Made by a program: the position numbers and the translations under genes. The notes under the pieces were generated by a model. The model did no database searches and had not been told where the DNA came from. It saw only the letters and a program-made list of their open reading frames with translations. Below are positions 31,937-41,455 of a DNA stretch of 64,000 nucleotides, piece after piece (within the stretch, counting starts at the first letter, position 1; the number at the start of each line of letters is the position of its first letter). Origin of the DNA: Spongiibacter sp. IMCC21906 (GTDB lineage Bacteria; Pseudomonadota; Gammaproteobacteria; Pseudomonadales; Spongiibacteraceae); assembly GCF_001010805.1 (NCBI RefSeq), contig NZ_CP011477.1:1813001-1877000 (forward strand). Reading direction: 5' to 3'.

Positions 31937-32392
31937 ATGAAGTTCAAAATTATATTAATTGTTGCTCAAATTGTTCTTCTGGCAGCGGTTGCTGGTGGCG
32001 TTTGGTGGTTTACCAAACCCGATCCGGTGCTGGTTGAGGGCGAAGAGGCTGCGGCGGTTGAGCAGGCCTTGAAAGAGCCAATCTATTACAGCATCGATCC
32101 TTCTTTTGTTGTGAATCTGATGGACAGCCGTTCTATCCGCTTTGTGCAAATTCAAGTGGACCTGATGACCCGGGACGAAGAAGTGGCTGAGTTATTGGAG
32201 AAATACCTGCCCCGAATTCGCAATGACTTAATTATGCAATTCTCAAAACTGAATCGGGAGGCGATTGAAGGCGAAGCTGCACGCATAAAGATTCAGCAAG
32301 AGGCGTTGAACACCGTTAATGCGGTATTAAAGGCTGAAGCGGGTCGCGGCGGTGTTGAAGCCGTGTACTTCTCTAAGTTTGTGATGCAGTGA
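31937..32392 (+). CDS. fliL: Flagellar basal body protein FliL
   Basis: 151-residue single-span inner-membrane protein that supports the stator/motor. Residues 4-26 form the membrane helix (IILIVAQIVLLAAVAGGVWWF). The periplasmic domain holds IYYSIDPSFVVNL and RFVQIQVDLMTRD, typical of FliL. A longer reading from the TTG at 31853 begins at the promoter itself, so the ATG at 31937 with AGGTGAAG ahead is the start. It is the first gene of fliLMNOPQR-flhBA-flhF-fleN-fliA. Confidence 0.95.
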   Translation: MKFKIILIVAQIVLLAAVAGGVWWFTKPDPVLVEGEEAAAVEQALKEPIYYSIDPSFVVNLMDSRSIRFVQIQVDLMTRDEEVAELLEKYLPRIRNDLIMQFSKLNREAIEGEAARIKIQQEALNTVNAVLKAEAGRGGVEAVYFSKFVMQ

Positions 32393-32403
32393 GGGCATAA
32401 ATA

Positions 32404-33348
32404 GTGACCGGTGTTCTCGAACCAGAAGAGCTAGAGGCGTTTATGGACTCGGCGGAATCTGCCCGTGACGGCAATGGTAAGTACGACTTTGCGCGTCAGG
32501 ATTACGCTTTGCAGCGCTTATTGCCTGCCTTAAACCAATTGCAGCTTCAGTTTGCCGAGAGCGGAAAAGAATCACTGCGTACGCTGCTGCCCACCCTTAC
32601 GTCTATCTCGATTGATAACACCAGTGCAATGCGGTTTGACGAGCTGCGTCGCCGTTTGCCTGCACCTTGCAATATTGCTTTGTATAACGGCCTGGCCGAT
32701 GGCGCGAGCATGCTGATGGCAATGGAGTCAGAGCTTATTTTTCAGATGGTAGACCGTTATTACGGCGGCTTTGGCGGTGCGGTCCCCATTCGGGAAAAGT
32801 TCTCGGTGACGGAAGAAAGCTTTAGTGAACAAGCCAATGAACTACTGAAGGCTGATATCGCCAAGGCGTGGAAGACGCTGTTGGTCCAGACGCCCAGCCT
32901 TGTTCAACAAACATCGGATATCCGCACAATAGAAGCGTTTGGCGACCAGGACTCGATGGTTGCTTGTCGTTTTGTATTGGATTTTGGCGGTGGCAGCGAC
33001 AACGTTGGCTTGTGGTTGGCTTTGCCGTGGACGGCATTGGATGACTTTAGAGAGCGGCTTGACGATACACCTCGGCCCAGTCATGGCGATGCCGATGTGC
33101 AGTGGCAGCAGCGTTTAAGCAAACGTCTGGAACTGACGCCAATTGAAATGACGGCGATTTTGGCCGAAACCGAAATCAGTCTAAAGCGAGTGTTGGGTTT
33201 TAAACCCGGCGACATTATTGATATTCCCGCTGCCGACGCCGTCACCGTATGCCTGGACGGCCAAAGACTGATGTTTGGTCGCCTAGGTGCCCAGCAGGGC
33301 AATTTTGCTGTTCGTATTGAGGGCCATTGTGCCCCAGAAGAAGAATAG
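32404..33348 (+). CDS. fliM: Flagellar motor switch protein FliM
   Basis: 314-residue C-ring protein that binds CheY-P through its N-terminus and sets rotation direction. The start is GTG; the N-terminal segment LEPEELEAFMDSAE replaces the more usual LSQDEIDALL, so the CheY-binding peptide is divergent. The middle domain (RRLPAPCNIALYNGLADGAS, RYYGGFG) contacts FliG. The C-terminal SpoA domain (LKRVLGFKPGDIIDI) contacts FliN. The divergent N-terminus is notable because no che genes are in the window. Confidence 0.93.
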   Translation: MTGVLEPEELEAFMDSAESARDGNGKYDFARQDYALQRLLPALNQLQLQFAESGKESLRTLLPTLTSISIDNTSAMRFDELRRRLPAPCNIALYNGLADGASMLMAMESELIFQMVDRYYGGFGGAVPIREKFSVTEESFSEQANELLKADIAKAWKTLLVQTPSLVQQTSDIRTIEAFGDQDSMVACRFVLDFGGGSDNVGLWLALPWTALDDFRERLDDTPRPSHGDADVQWQQRLSKRLELTPIEMTAILAETEISLKRVLGFKPGDIIDIPAADAVTVCLDGQRLMFGRLGAQQGNFAVRIEGHCAPEEE

Positions 33349-33358
33349 GAGAGGCCCG

Positions 33359-33754
33359 GTGAACGATCCAATTATGCCTTCGAATGAACCACCTCAAAAA
33401 GCAAACATAAATGAATTTGGCGAATCGTCGCCAGCGCCAGCCGCCGCATCGGCCAACCAGCAAAGTAAACAGCAAAAAGGTGTAGAAATGGGTGATATGA
33501 GCCTGGACATGATTATGGATGTCAACGTTAACGTTTCTGTGGAAGTGGGGCGTAGCCGGATGAGCATTCGTGACCTGCGGGAGATGAAGCAGGGCGCCAT
33601 TATTGAGTTAGACCGGGCTGCGGGCACCCCGCTGGACGTGCGGGTAAACGGCACCTTGGTGGCCAAGGGTGAGATTGTTGTCGTCAAAGAAAAGTACGGC
33701 ATTATGCTTACCGAGGTTGTCAGCCAAGACGAACGGCCTCGGCGTCAGGACTAA
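33359..33754 (+). CDS. fliN: Flagellar motor switch protein FliN
   Basis: 131-residue C-ring component with a Pro/Ala/Gln-rich leader of about 45 residues and a C-terminal SpoA domain (LDMIMDVNVNVSVEVGRSR, REMKQGAIIELDRAAG, VNGTLVAKGEIVVV). The GTG at 33359 has AGGAG well spaced ahead of it and lies just after the fliM stop. The ATG at 33374 is the alternative. An upstream in-frame ATG inside fliM is rejected. Works with FliM and FliG in switching and export. Confidence 0.93.
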   Translation: MNDPIMPSNEPPQKANINEFGESSPAPAAASANQQSKQQKGVEMGDMSLDMIMDVNVNVSVEVGRSRMSIRDLREMKQGAIIELDRAAGTPLDVRVNGTLVAKGEIVVVKEKYGIMLTEVVSQDERPRRQD

Positions 33755-33757
33755 GAT

Positions 33758-34222
33758 ATGCGACAGCTGCTAAGCGTTATTCTGTTCAGTTTTTCTGGCA
33801 TGGTTATGGCCCAAAGCCCGGAGCCCAGCGCGGTTAAAACTCCAACAGCAGCTTATGCTGGGGTTGATATTAGCGGCATGTTAGGCGCCTTTGTTTTGGT
33901 ACTGGGCTGTTTGTTTGTGGTCAGTTGGTTTTTGCGTCGCAGCCGTTTGGTGTCTGCGCCCAATCAGGCTGGCGTGAATGTGATTGCTCAGTTGCCGCTG
34001 AATATGAAAGAAAAACTCTTGGTAGTACAGGTAGGCGAAGAACGCTTATTACTGGGGGCCACTCCCGGTTGCATTCGCACTCTGCACAGTTGGAAGGCTG
34101 ATGCGTTACCGCCACCAGCAGCACAAGAAAGTTTTGCCAGTGTGTTAGGGGGCAGCGTTTTGGGAAGCAAGCTGGCCAAGCTAAAAGCCAAGGGCGATGA
34201 GAATAAGGCGTCAATATCATGA
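33758..34222 (+). CDS. fliO: Flagellar biosynthesis protein FliO
   Basis: 154-residue export-gate assembly factor. It has a signal-like N-terminus (LLSVILFSFSGMVMAQ), one membrane helix near residues 40-60 (MLGAFVLVLGCLFVVSWFL) and a cytoplasmic domain with VNVIAQLPLNMKEKLLVVQV and EERLLLGATPG, the FliO signature. In other bacteria FliO helps FliP fold. It starts four bases after fliN and its end overlaps fliP (ATGA). Confidence 0.92.
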   Translation: MRQLLSVILFSFSGMVMAQSPEPSAVKTPTAAYAGVDISGMLGAFVLVLGCLFVVSWFLRRSRLVSAPNQAGVNVIAQLPLNMKEKLLVVQVGEERLLLGATPGCIRTLHSWKADALPPPAAQESFASVLGGSVLGSKLAKLKAKGDENKASIS

Positions 34223-34956
34223 AGCGGGTGCTGATCTTGCTGGCATTGCTGTTGCCTTTAGGTGCAGCCGCCCAAGGTTTATCAATGCCTGCCGTCAGCT
34301 CGGTGGCCAATGCCTCCGGCGGTCAAGAGTACAGCGTATCGCTACAACTGTTGGCGGTGATGACAGCCTTAACTCTGTTGCCAGCCTTGCTGTTGGGTAT
34401 GACGGCTTTTACCCGAATTATGATTGTGCTGTCTATTTTGCGTCAGGCGCTGGGTACCGGGCAGACCCCATCTAACCAAGTGTTACTGACCTTGGGTTTG
34501 TTTTTGAGTTTGTTTGTTATGTACCCGGTTGGCGAAATTGCTTATCGCGAGGCGGTACAGCCTTATATCGCCGAAGAAATCCCCTTTCAGCAGGCCATTG
34601 AAAAGGGCGCGGCACCGTTCAGAGAATTTATGCTCCGCCAAACCCGAGAAGAAGACATTGCCCGCTTTGGCGAAATTGCCGGTTATCAAGGCTTTGATAA
34701 ACCCGAAGACGTGCCGTTTTCCATATTAATGGCATCGTTTTTAACCAGTGAACTGAAAACGGCATTCCAGATTGGTTTCTTATTGTTTATTCCCTTTGTG
34801 GTGATTGATCTGGTGGTTGCCAGCGTGTTGATGTCGATGGGGATGATGATGTTGTCGCCCATGATGATCTCGCTGCCTTTCAAAATTATGTTGTTTGTTC
34901 TGGTGGATGGCTGGGGGCTGATTATGGGCTCACTGGCGGCCAGCTTTTACCAGTAG
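34219..34956 (+). CDS. fliP: Flagellar export gate protein FliP
   Basis: 245-residue polytopic protein of the flagellar type III export gate. It has an N-terminal signal peptide (LILLALLLPLGAAAQ) and four membrane helices. Family motifs LLGMTAFTRIMIVLSILRQA and MGMMMLSPMMISLPFKIMLF are intact. It forms the pore with FliQ and FliR. The start ATG overlaps the fliO stop (ATGA), so translation is coupled. Confidence 0.96.
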   Translation: MKRVLILLALLLPLGAAAQGLSMPAVSSVANASGGQEYSVSLQLLAVMTALTLLPALLLGMTAFTRIMIVLSILRQALGTGQTPSNQVLLTLGLFLSLFVMYPVGEIAYREAVQPYIAEEIPFQQAIEKGAAPFREFMLRQTREEDIARFGEIAGYQGFDKPEDVPFSILMASFLTSELKTAFQIGFLLFIPFVVIDLVVASVLMSMGMMMLSPMMISLPFKIMLFVLVDGWGLIMGSLAASFYQ

Positions 34957-34966
34957 GAGCGCGCAA

Positions 34967-35236
34967 ATGAACGCCGATACCGTTATTGAACTGGGCCGCC
35001 AAGGTATGAACATCACTGTATTGCTGGCAGCGCCCTTGTTATTGGTGGCACTGGCAGCGGGTTTGTTTATTGGTATGTTTCAGGCCGCCACCCAAATTCA
35101 GGATATGACCCTGAGCTTTATTCCCAAACTCATTGCCTTGGTGGTGGCGCTGGGTTTAACCGGGCCGTGGATGCTCACTCAACTCGTTGATTACACCCGT
35201 CAGTTATTTGAAATGATTCCGGGTCTCGTCCGTTGA
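34967..35236 (+). CDS. fliQ: Flagellar export gate protein FliQ
   Basis: 89-residue protein with two membrane helices (LLAAPLLLVALAAGLFIGMF and FIPKLIALVVALGLTGPWML) that wraps around the FliP/FliR pore. The central QAATQIQDMTLSFIPK loop is the family signature. AGGAG precedes the ATG. Its stop shares a base with the fliR start (TGATG). Confidence 0.95.
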   Translation: MNADTVIELGRQGMNITVLLAAPLLLVALAAGLFIGMFQAATQIQDMTLSFIPKLIALVVALGLTGPWMLTQLVDYTRQLFEMIPGLVR

Positions 35237-36030
35237 TGTTTACCGAAGCCTTTACCGGGGCGCAACTCATGGGCTGGTTAAGCGCTGCCTGGCTGCCATT
35301 TGTGCGCATTGGCGGCGCCGTTATGACCGCGCCGCTGTTCAGTGCGGCCTATGTGCCTATGCGTATTCGCTTAATGCTGGCGGTGTTTGTGAGCGCGGCA
35401 TTGCTGCCAATGATTAATAGTCAGGGCCCAATCAGCCCGGCGATTAATCTCATTGGAGTAGAGGGCATTGTACTGGCCGCCAAAGAATTGCTTATCGGCA
35501 TTTGTCTGGGCTTTTTTTTGCAATTGGTTTTTGAGGCGGTAGTGGTGGGCGGTCATCTTATTGCCAACGGCATGGGCTTGGGCTTTGCGATGATGGTTGA
35601 CCCCCAGCGCGGCGTTCAGGTGCCTGTGTTATCGCAATATCTCTTGGTCATTACCATGTTGCTGTTTGTCGCCATGGATGGGCACTTAGCTTTTTTGGCG
35701 ATGCTGGCAAGAAGCTTTCAATTGTGGCCGGTCAATGGTCCGGCGATGAATGTTGATCAGCTTCAGCTGGTTTTTTCCCAAGGCTCGGCCATGTTTGCCG
35801 GCGCGATTCAAATTGCGATTCCCGCTGTTATTGCTTTGTTGCTGGTACAGATTGCGGTCGGCGTTATCAGCCGGGCAGCTCCCACCCTTAACTTGTTTGC
35901 AGTGGGCTTTCCACTGGCCATGCTAGTCGGCTTTTTGTTGCTGGACCGTATTATGCCTAATCTGCTGCCCCAGCTGAGCAGTCTTGTTGATAGCACTTAC
36001 GCTGTTATTGCTGAGTTTTTGGGGGCTTAG
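35236..36030 (+). CDS. fliR: Flagellar export gate protein FliR
   Basis: 264-residue membrane protein of the export gate. Helices are dense and the signatures PFVRIGGAVMTAPLFSAAYV (start), ANGMGLGFAMMVDPQRGVQV and NLFAVGFPLAMLVGFLLL are typical. The ATG at 35236 overlaps the fliQ stop; an in-frame TTG just before it is not needed. It is followed two bases later by flhB. Confidence 0.95.
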   Translation: MFTEAFTGAQLMGWLSAAWLPFVRIGGAVMTAPLFSAAYVPMRIRLMLAVFVSAALLPMINSQGPISPAINLIGVEGIVLAAKELLIGICLGFFLQLVFEAVVVGGHLIANGMGLGFAMMVDPQRGVQVPVLSQYLLVITMLLFVAMDGHLAFLAMLARSFQLWPVNGPAMNVDQLQLVFSQGSAMFAGAIQIAIPAVIALLLVQIAVGVISRAAPTLNLFAVGFPLAMLVGFLLLDRIMPNLLPQLSSLVDSTYAVIAEFLGA

Positions 36031-36032
36031 AC

Positions 36033-37157
36033 ATGGCAGAGAATCAGGACGGACAAGAACGTACCGAAGACGCGTCGGCCAAGAAGCTGACCGACGCAAA
36101 GAAAAAAGGTCAGGTTCCCCGCTCTAAAGAACTCTCTACCATGATGGTCACTGTGGCGGGAGCCGCCACTTTAATTACCACTGGCGAGCAACTGGCTGCG
36201 GCCATGAGTGGCTTAATGAGCCGAGGTTTGTCACCCCAAGCGTTGCTGCGTCCACAGCAGGAAATGGGCGGCGAATTTATGCAAAGCCTTATCACCGGAC
36301 TGCTGTCAATTTGGCCGCTGCTGTTGGTGGCGATTATTGCCACCTTGGTCTCGTCTATTGCGCTGGGAGGCTGGACATTCAGCTTGAGCTTTAAGCCTGA
36401 ACGGCTCGATCCCATCAAAGGTATTGGCAAGTTATTCTCGCTGCGCAGTTTAGGCGAATTGGCTAAATCTATTTTAAAAATGTCAGTGATTGGCGTCGCT
36501 GCGTACATTCTGCTTCGCAGTACCGAGGCGGATATTTTACTGCTGGGCCTGCAGCCGCCGGAATCGGCCATTGCCAGTAGCAGCCTGTTGTTGGCGTGGT
36601 TCTTTTTACTCGTCAGCCTGCCATTAATATTGATTGCCGCCATCGACGTGCCGTGGCAAATGTGGAATCACAAAAAAGAACTGAAAATGACCCGGCAAGA
36701 AGTGCGGGACGAACACAAAGAATCCGATGGTCGCCCAGAGGTTAAAGCCAAACTGAGAGAAATGCAGCAAGCCGCCGCTCGTCAACGCATGATGGAAAAA
36801 GTGCCCACTGCAGATGTGGTTATCACCAACCCCACTCACTTCTCCGTCGCGCTGAAATATGACGAGGCGCGGATGACTGCGCCCATCCTTATCGCCAAAG
36901 GCGCCGACAATATTGCCGCCCGGATTCGGGAGCTAGCCGGTGAAAATGATATTCCCATTGTTGAGTCTCCCCGCTTGGCGCGGGCGGTATTTGCCAGTGT
37001 GGACTTAGACGGCGAGATCCCCGGTGGCTTGTATTTGGCGGTGGCGCAAATTTTGACGTACGTCTACCAGCTGCGAAGTTGGGAGGGCATGGGTGGTGAC
37101 AAACCCGATGTGCCCCATCCTGAGATTGATGACGCATTTTTGAAAGACTTGTTGTAA
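36033..37157 (+). CDS. flhB: Flagellar export switch protein FlhB
   Basis: 374-residue export-gate protein that switches from rod/hook to filament substrates. An N-terminal charged segment (ERTEDASAKKLTDAKKKGQV) is followed by four membrane helices. The cytoplasmic domain has the autocleavage motif NPTH at residues 266-269. Length and motif order are as in polar-flagellum FlhB. The C-terminal tail is rich in Asp/Pro. It is in the same operon as fliR and flhA. Confidence 0.96.
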   Translation: MAENQDGQERTEDASAKKLTDAKKKGQVPRSKELSTMMVTVAGAATLITTGEQLAAAMSGLMSRGLSPQALLRPQQEMGGEFMQSLITGLLSIWPLLLVAIIATLVSSIALGGWTFSLSFKPERLDPIKGIGKLFSLRSLGELAKSILKMSVIGVAAYILLRSTEADILLLGLQPPESAIASSSLLLAWFFLLVSLPLILIAAIDVPWQMWNHKKELKMTRQEVRDEHKESDGRPEVKAKLREMQQAAARQRMMEKVPTADVVITNPTHFSVALKYDEARMTAPILIAKGADNIAARIRELAGENDIPIVESPRLARAVFASVDLDGEIPGGLYLAVAQILTYVYQLRSWEGMGGDKPDVPHPEIDDAFLKDLL

Positions 37158-37213
37158 AGATTGCTTGTACAAATTGGTTGTAAACACCGCACGGCAGATT
37201 AACGAGGCAAAGC

Positions 37214-39322
37214 ATGGCAACTCAAACAATTACAATGCCCAACTGGATGCACCACGTAGCAGGCAGTGGCCTGGGTGTACTGGCCTTGTTGGTGGCCTGC
37301 CTTGGCATGCTGGTGTTACCCATGCCTCCGTTTTTGTTGGATTTGTTATTTACCTTCAATATTACTTTGTCGCTGGTGATTATTCTGGCGGTAATCTATG
37401 TTCAGCGGCCCATTGATTTCAGTGTGTTTCCCACCGTATTGCTGCTGGCCACCTTGCTTCGTCTTGCCTTGAATGTTGCCTCTACGCGGGTTGTGTTGTT
37501 AGAGGGACACAGTGGTCCCGGTGCTGCGGGTAAGGTAATTGAGTCTTTTGGTGAGTTTGTTATTGGCGGCAATTATGTCGTGGGTATTGTGGTGTTCATC
37601 ATTTTGGTGGTCATCAATTTTGTGGTGGTGACCAAAGGCGCTGGCCGAGTCTCTGAAGTTACCGCGCGGTTTACCCTGGACGCCATGCCCGGCAAGCAAA
37701 TGGCCATCGACTCCGATTTGAATGCAGGTATTCTCACCCAAGAAGAGGCCAGCCGCCGCCGAGAAGAAGTGCGTACAGAAGCGGACTTTTACGGCAGCAT
37801 GGACGGTGCCAGCAAGTTTGTTCGCGGCGATGCCATTGCCGGTATTATGATTTTGTTTATCAACGTTATCGGTGGCTTGGGTGTGGGTATGAGCCAGCAT
37901 GGCTTGAGCTTTTCTCAAGCCATGCACAACTACACCTTGCTGACCATTGGCGACGGTTTGGTGGCGCAACTGCCCTCGCTGCTGCTGAGTGTTGCCGTGG
38001 CCATCATCGTTACCCGTATTTCTCGCCCGCAAAACATGGGCGAACAAATTGGCGAGCAAATGTTTGCCAATCCCAATGTCTTGTATCTGGCAGCGGCGCT
38101 GCTGGGGCTGATGGGGATTATCCCCGGCATGCCTAATTTGGTGTTTTTGCTCTTGGCCTCGGTTTGCGGTGGTGCTGCGTATTGGTCGGCGCAAAAGCGC
38201 AAGCAGCAAGTAGAGCTTGTCGATGAAGAGTCCCCCGTCGAGGCCCCTGTCGCCACGAATGAACCTGCAGAATTGAATTGGGAAGAAGTTACCCAGCTGG
38301 ATATTATCAGCTTGGAAGTAGGCTATCGCTTGATCCCCTTGGTCGATCGTAATCAAGGCGGCGAATTAATTAACCGCATTACCGGCGTGCGCAAAAAGCT
38401 CTCTAAGGATTTAGGGTTTTTGATTCAGCCCGTGCATATCCGCGACAACTTAGAGCTGGCTCCGGGTGCTTACCGCATTCAGTTTTTAGGTGACACCATT
38501 GCCCAGGGGGATATTCAACCGGGGATGGAGTTGGCCATTAACCCCGGTGGTGCTCAAGGTTCGTTAAGAGGCATGGCCACTAAGGATCCGGCCTTTGGTA
38601 TGGATGCAGTGTGGATTGATGGCAGCCAACGGGAGCAGGCTCAAACCATGGGTTATACCGTTGTTGACCCTTGCACGGTTATCGCTACCCACCTCAGCCA
38701 ATTGCTTAAACAGCATGCCCATGAGTTATTGGGTCATGAAGAAGTGCAGCAATTGTTTGATCGCCTGGCTAAAACAGATCCAAAGCTTGTTGAGAATTTA
38801 GTGCCTAAGCAGCTGCCTCTTAGTGTGGTAGTTAGGGTTTTGCAAAGCTTGCTTAAAGAGAACGTCTCTATACGTAGTATCCGCATCATCGCCGAATCTT
38901 TGGCGGAGCAAGCGCCAAGAACCAAGAACCCCGACGAACTTTTGGAAGGGGTGCGTATTGCATTAGGTCGAATGATTATCCAAGAAATCAATGGCTTATA
39001 CGAAGAGTTAGATGTTGTTGCGCTAGATCCTGATTTGGAACAGTTGTTGCAAGATCTAACCCGAGGCGCCAATGGAGCGGCGGGCTTGGAGCCTGGTATA
39101 GCAGAGCGATTGCAAAACCAGCTAGCCGAGTTTGCGCAAGGACAGGAATTGGGAGGCAAGCCAGCAGTGGTATTGGTATCGCCCTCTATCCGGTCTTGGT
39201 TGTCGCGGTTTACCCGTCGCAGCGTGCCCGGTTTAAACGTGCTGTCCTACAACGAAGTGCCAGACAGCAAACAAGTTAAGTTGCTTTCTACTATAGGACA
39301 GCAGCCACGCTTAAATAATTAA
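37214..39322 (+). CDS. flhA: Flagellar export gate protein FlhA
   Basis: 702-residue export-gate ring protein. The N-terminal half holds about eight membrane helices. The FHIPEP-type segment TVLLLATLLRLALNVASTR and the loop VVTKGAGRVSEVTARFTLDA with GKQMAIDSDLNAG are conserved. The C-terminal cytoplasmic domain binds chaperones and substrates. A 56-base gap with no clear promoter separates it from flhB. It uses proton-motive force to drive export of flagellar parts. Confidence 0.97.
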   Translation: MATQTITMPNWMHHVAGSGLGVLALLVACLGMLVLPMPPFLLDLLFTFNITLSLVIILAVIYVQRPIDFSVFPTVLLLATLLRLALNVASTRVVLLEGHSGPGAAGKVIESFGEFVIGGNYVVGIVVFIILVVINFVVVTKGAGRVSEVTARFTLDAMPGKQMAIDSDLNAGILTQEEASRRREEVRTEADFYGSMDGASKFVRGDAIAGIMILFINVIGGLGVGMSQHGLSFSQAMHNYTLLTIGDGLVAQLPSLLLSVAVAIIVTRISRPQNMGEQIGEQMFANPNVLYLAAALLGLMGIIPGMPNLVFLLLASVCGGAAYWSAQKRKQQVELVDEESPVEAPVATNEPAELNWEEVTQLDIISLEVGYRLIPLVDRNQGGELINRITGVRKKLSKDLGFLIQPVHIRDNLELAPGAYRIQFLGDTIAQGDIQPGMELAINPGGAQGSLRGMATKDPAFGMDAVWIDGSQREQAQTMGYTVVDPCTVIATHLSQLLKQHAHELLGHEEVQQLFDRLAKTDPKLVENLVPKQLPLSVVVRVLQSLLKENVSIRSIRIIAESLAEQAPRTKNPDELLEGVRIALGRMIIQEINGLYEELDVVALDPDLEQLLQDLTRGANGAAGLEPGIAERLQNQLAEFAQGQELGGKPAVVLVSPSIRSWLSRFTRRSVPGLNVLSYNEVPDSKQVKLLSTIGQQPRLNN

Positions 39323-39378
39323 TCGCTATTGCCAATGGCGAGTGGCTAGCGGGATTAGCCCGCAAAAGAGGTTAGGCC

Positions 39379-40599
39379 ATGAACGTGAAAAAATACCGCG
39401 CAGCGGATACCCGCCAAGCCATGAAAATGGTGAAAGCCGCCCACGGACCTGATGCAGTGGTGCTGGATTGCTATAGCATTGACGGTGGTGTCGAAATGGT
39501 TGTCAGCTGGGAAGACGCAGAGCTTAGCCAAGCGGCAGTCACAAGTGAGCTCAGTGCGGTAGATGTGCTGCGTGCTAGACAAGAAGCGGCAAAGCAGGCT
39601 CCGACGAAGCCGCAAACTGAAACGGGCCCAAGCCAAGGTTCTGGCGCTGGGCCTAAAGTGGTCTGGTCTCAGGATGACGAACTGCTGACGATGAAGAAAG
39701 AGTTGGCATCCATGAAGACTTTGCTGATGGCCCAGTTAAAAGGCCACAGTTGGAAAGATGCAGATCATCAAGTCCCTGAGCAATGTCAGTTAAATCAGTT
39801 TATGGCTGCAATGGATATTGATCCCGAACTGGGGCGTAAGCTTGCCGAGCAGATCCCCAGCGATGAAGAAGACAGTATTCAGCGAGAAATTTTTAAAATG
39901 CTGCTCAGTCGCAACTTGCCGGTTATCGCGCCGCCAAGTTCTGGTGCTATCGCTTTAGTCGGACCCCAGGGTTCAGGTAAAACCACCACCATTGCCAAGC
40001 TCGCCGCTCAGCATGTGCTTACCCATGGAAAAGACAGTGTTGCCATTTTGAGCACCGACAATGCACGGGTTGGTGCGCAAGAGCAGTTGCGGGCCTATGG
40101 CAGTATTTTGCAGGTGCCGGTTCACTGTGCCGATAGTCCCGATGAGGCTGCAAAAATATACCGGGTGTTGCGTAAAAAAACCTTGTTGCTGGTCGATACC
40201 GCAGGGGTGTCATTTCGAGACCGTCAGGGTTTGCAGCAGTTAGAGGCTCTATTGAGTGTTATGCCCGATGTGTCGGTGTATTTAAATATTCCCGCCGACG
40301 GCCAGAGTCATGTTCAAAAAGAAATTATTCAGGCTTATCAGCCCTTAAATATTCAGGCAGCGGTGGTAAGCCGTATCGATGAAGCGACTCGCTTGGGTGG
40401 CGTTATTTCTAATTTGATTGACTCGAAATTACCGGCGGCCTGGTTTTCTAATGGTCCCAACGTTCCTCGAAATCTCTCTAAAGCGGACGCTGGGAAGCTG
40501 GTCAAAATGGCGGTGCGAATGAGTACCTTCTTTGAGCGAAACACGCAAGCGACACCGGCGACAGACGCTGATCGTCAACGCGTTAGCGCCCTGGGATAA
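39379..40599 (+). CDS. flhF: Signal-recognition-type GTPase FlhF
   Basis: 406-residue GTPase that places the flagellum at the pole. The N-terminus MNVKKYRAADTRQAMKMVKA is typical of FlhF. The NG domain has G1 at VGPQGSGKTTTIAKLAAQ near residue 200, STDNARVGAQEQL, DTAGVSFRD (G3) and RIDEATRLGG (G4-like region). It is read with fleN, the usual antagonist in flagellar number and placement. Confidence 0.95.
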   Translation: MNVKKYRAADTRQAMKMVKAAHGPDAVVLDCYSIDGGVEMVVSWEDAELSQAAVTSELSAVDVLRARQEAAKQAPTKPQTETGPSQGSGAGPKVVWSQDDELLTMKKELASMKTLLMAQLKGHSWKDADHQVPEQCQLNQFMAAMDIDPELGRKLAEQIPSDEEDSIQREIFKMLLSRNLPVIAPPSSGAIALVGPQGSGKTTTIAKLAAQHVLTHGKDSVAILSTDNARVGAQEQLRAYGSILQVPVHCADSPDEAAKIYRVLRKKTLLLVDTAGVSFRDRQGLQQLEALLSVMPDVSVYLNIPADGQSHVQKEIIQAYQPLNIQAAVVSRIDEATRLGGVISNLIDSKLPAAWFSNGPNVPRNLSKADAGKLVKMAVRMSTFFERNTQATPATDADRQRVSALG

Positions 40600-40621
40600 G
40601 AAAAATGGAGAACGCCAGAAT

Positions 40622-41455
40622 ATGAATCCGGTAAAAGTCATTGCGGTAGCCAGTGGTAAGGGCGGCGTGGGCAAAACCAATGTGTCGGTCAATCTGGCCT
40701 GTCAGCTGGCAAAAATGGGCCGCAAGGTTCTGTTGATGGATGCCGACTTGGGGCTTGCTAATGTCGACATTATGTTGGGACTGCGGCCCAAGTGGAACCT
40801 GTCCCATGTTTTGAACGGTCAATGCGATATTCAAGACGTTATCGTGAAGGGCCCCAATGGTATCGATATTGTTCCAGCAGCATCGGGCATTAAGAAAATG
40901 TCTGAGCTGGGCGCCGATCAACATGGCGCCATTGTTCGTTCGTTGAGTGCGCTTCAAGATCAATACGAGGTTTTAATTGTGGATACCGCTGCGGGCATTT
41001 CCGATAGCGTTGTCACCTTTAGTCAGGCCAGCCAACACGTGTTGGTCGTGGTAACCGACGAGCTGACATCCATGGCAGATGCCTACGCTTTAATGAAAGT
41101 GTTAAACCGGGATGCGGGCATTCGGCGTTTTAAAATTTTGCGCAATATGGTGGATAGTCAGCAACAAGCGCGAGACGGTTTTAATCGCCTGGATGAAGTC
41201 ACCCGGCGATTTCTTGATGTGCATCTTGAATACAGTGGCTATGTGCCTCGTGACCCCTATTTGGTTAAAGCGGATTCTCGTCAACAAGCGGTGAGCGAGT
41301 TGTATCCCGGTGCTGATTCCTCGCTGGCATTTAAGCGTTTGGCCGAAACGGTGGAAAAATGGGAGCTGCCGGTTTCCCCCAGTGGTCATATCCAATTTTT
41401 TGGCGAGCGCTTAATAGACACAAGGGAGGGTGAGGGCGAGGGTGTAATATTGTGA
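40622..41455 (+). CDS. fleN: Flagellar number regulator FleN/FlhG
   Basis: 277-residue MinD-like ATPase that limits the number of polar flagella. The deviant Walker A is ASGKGGVGKTNVSVNLA near residue 13. DADLGLANVDIMLGL and VDTAAGISDSVVTF are the other switch motifs. In Pseudomonas and Vibrio it restrains FleQ/FlrA and acts with FlhF. The ATG at 40622 gives the normal N-terminus; a longer frame from inside flhF is rejected. Its end overlaps fliA. Confidence 0.94.
   Translation: MNPVKVIAVASGKGGVGKTNVSVNLACQLAKMGRKVLLMDADLGLANVDIMLGLRPKWNLSHVLNGQCDIQDVIVKGPNGIDIVPAASGIKKMSELGADQHGAIVRSLSALQDQYEVLIVDTAAGISDSVVTFSQASQHVLVVVTDELTSMADAYALMKVLNRDAGIRRFKILRNMVDSQQQARDGFNRLDEVTRRFLDVHLEYSGYVPRDPYLVKADSRQQAVSELYPGADSSLAFKRLAETVEKWELPVSPSGHIQFFGERLIDTREGEGEGVIL

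Noticed and set aside
36110-36643. 177-residue antisense frame within flhB
   Set aside because: Overlaps conserved flhB codons on the other strand and has no family match that I recognise.
37499-38356. 285-residue antisense frame within flhA
   Set aside because: It is the complement of a strongly conserved FlhA coding region, rich in His/Gln/Asn as such shadows are, with no ribosome site.
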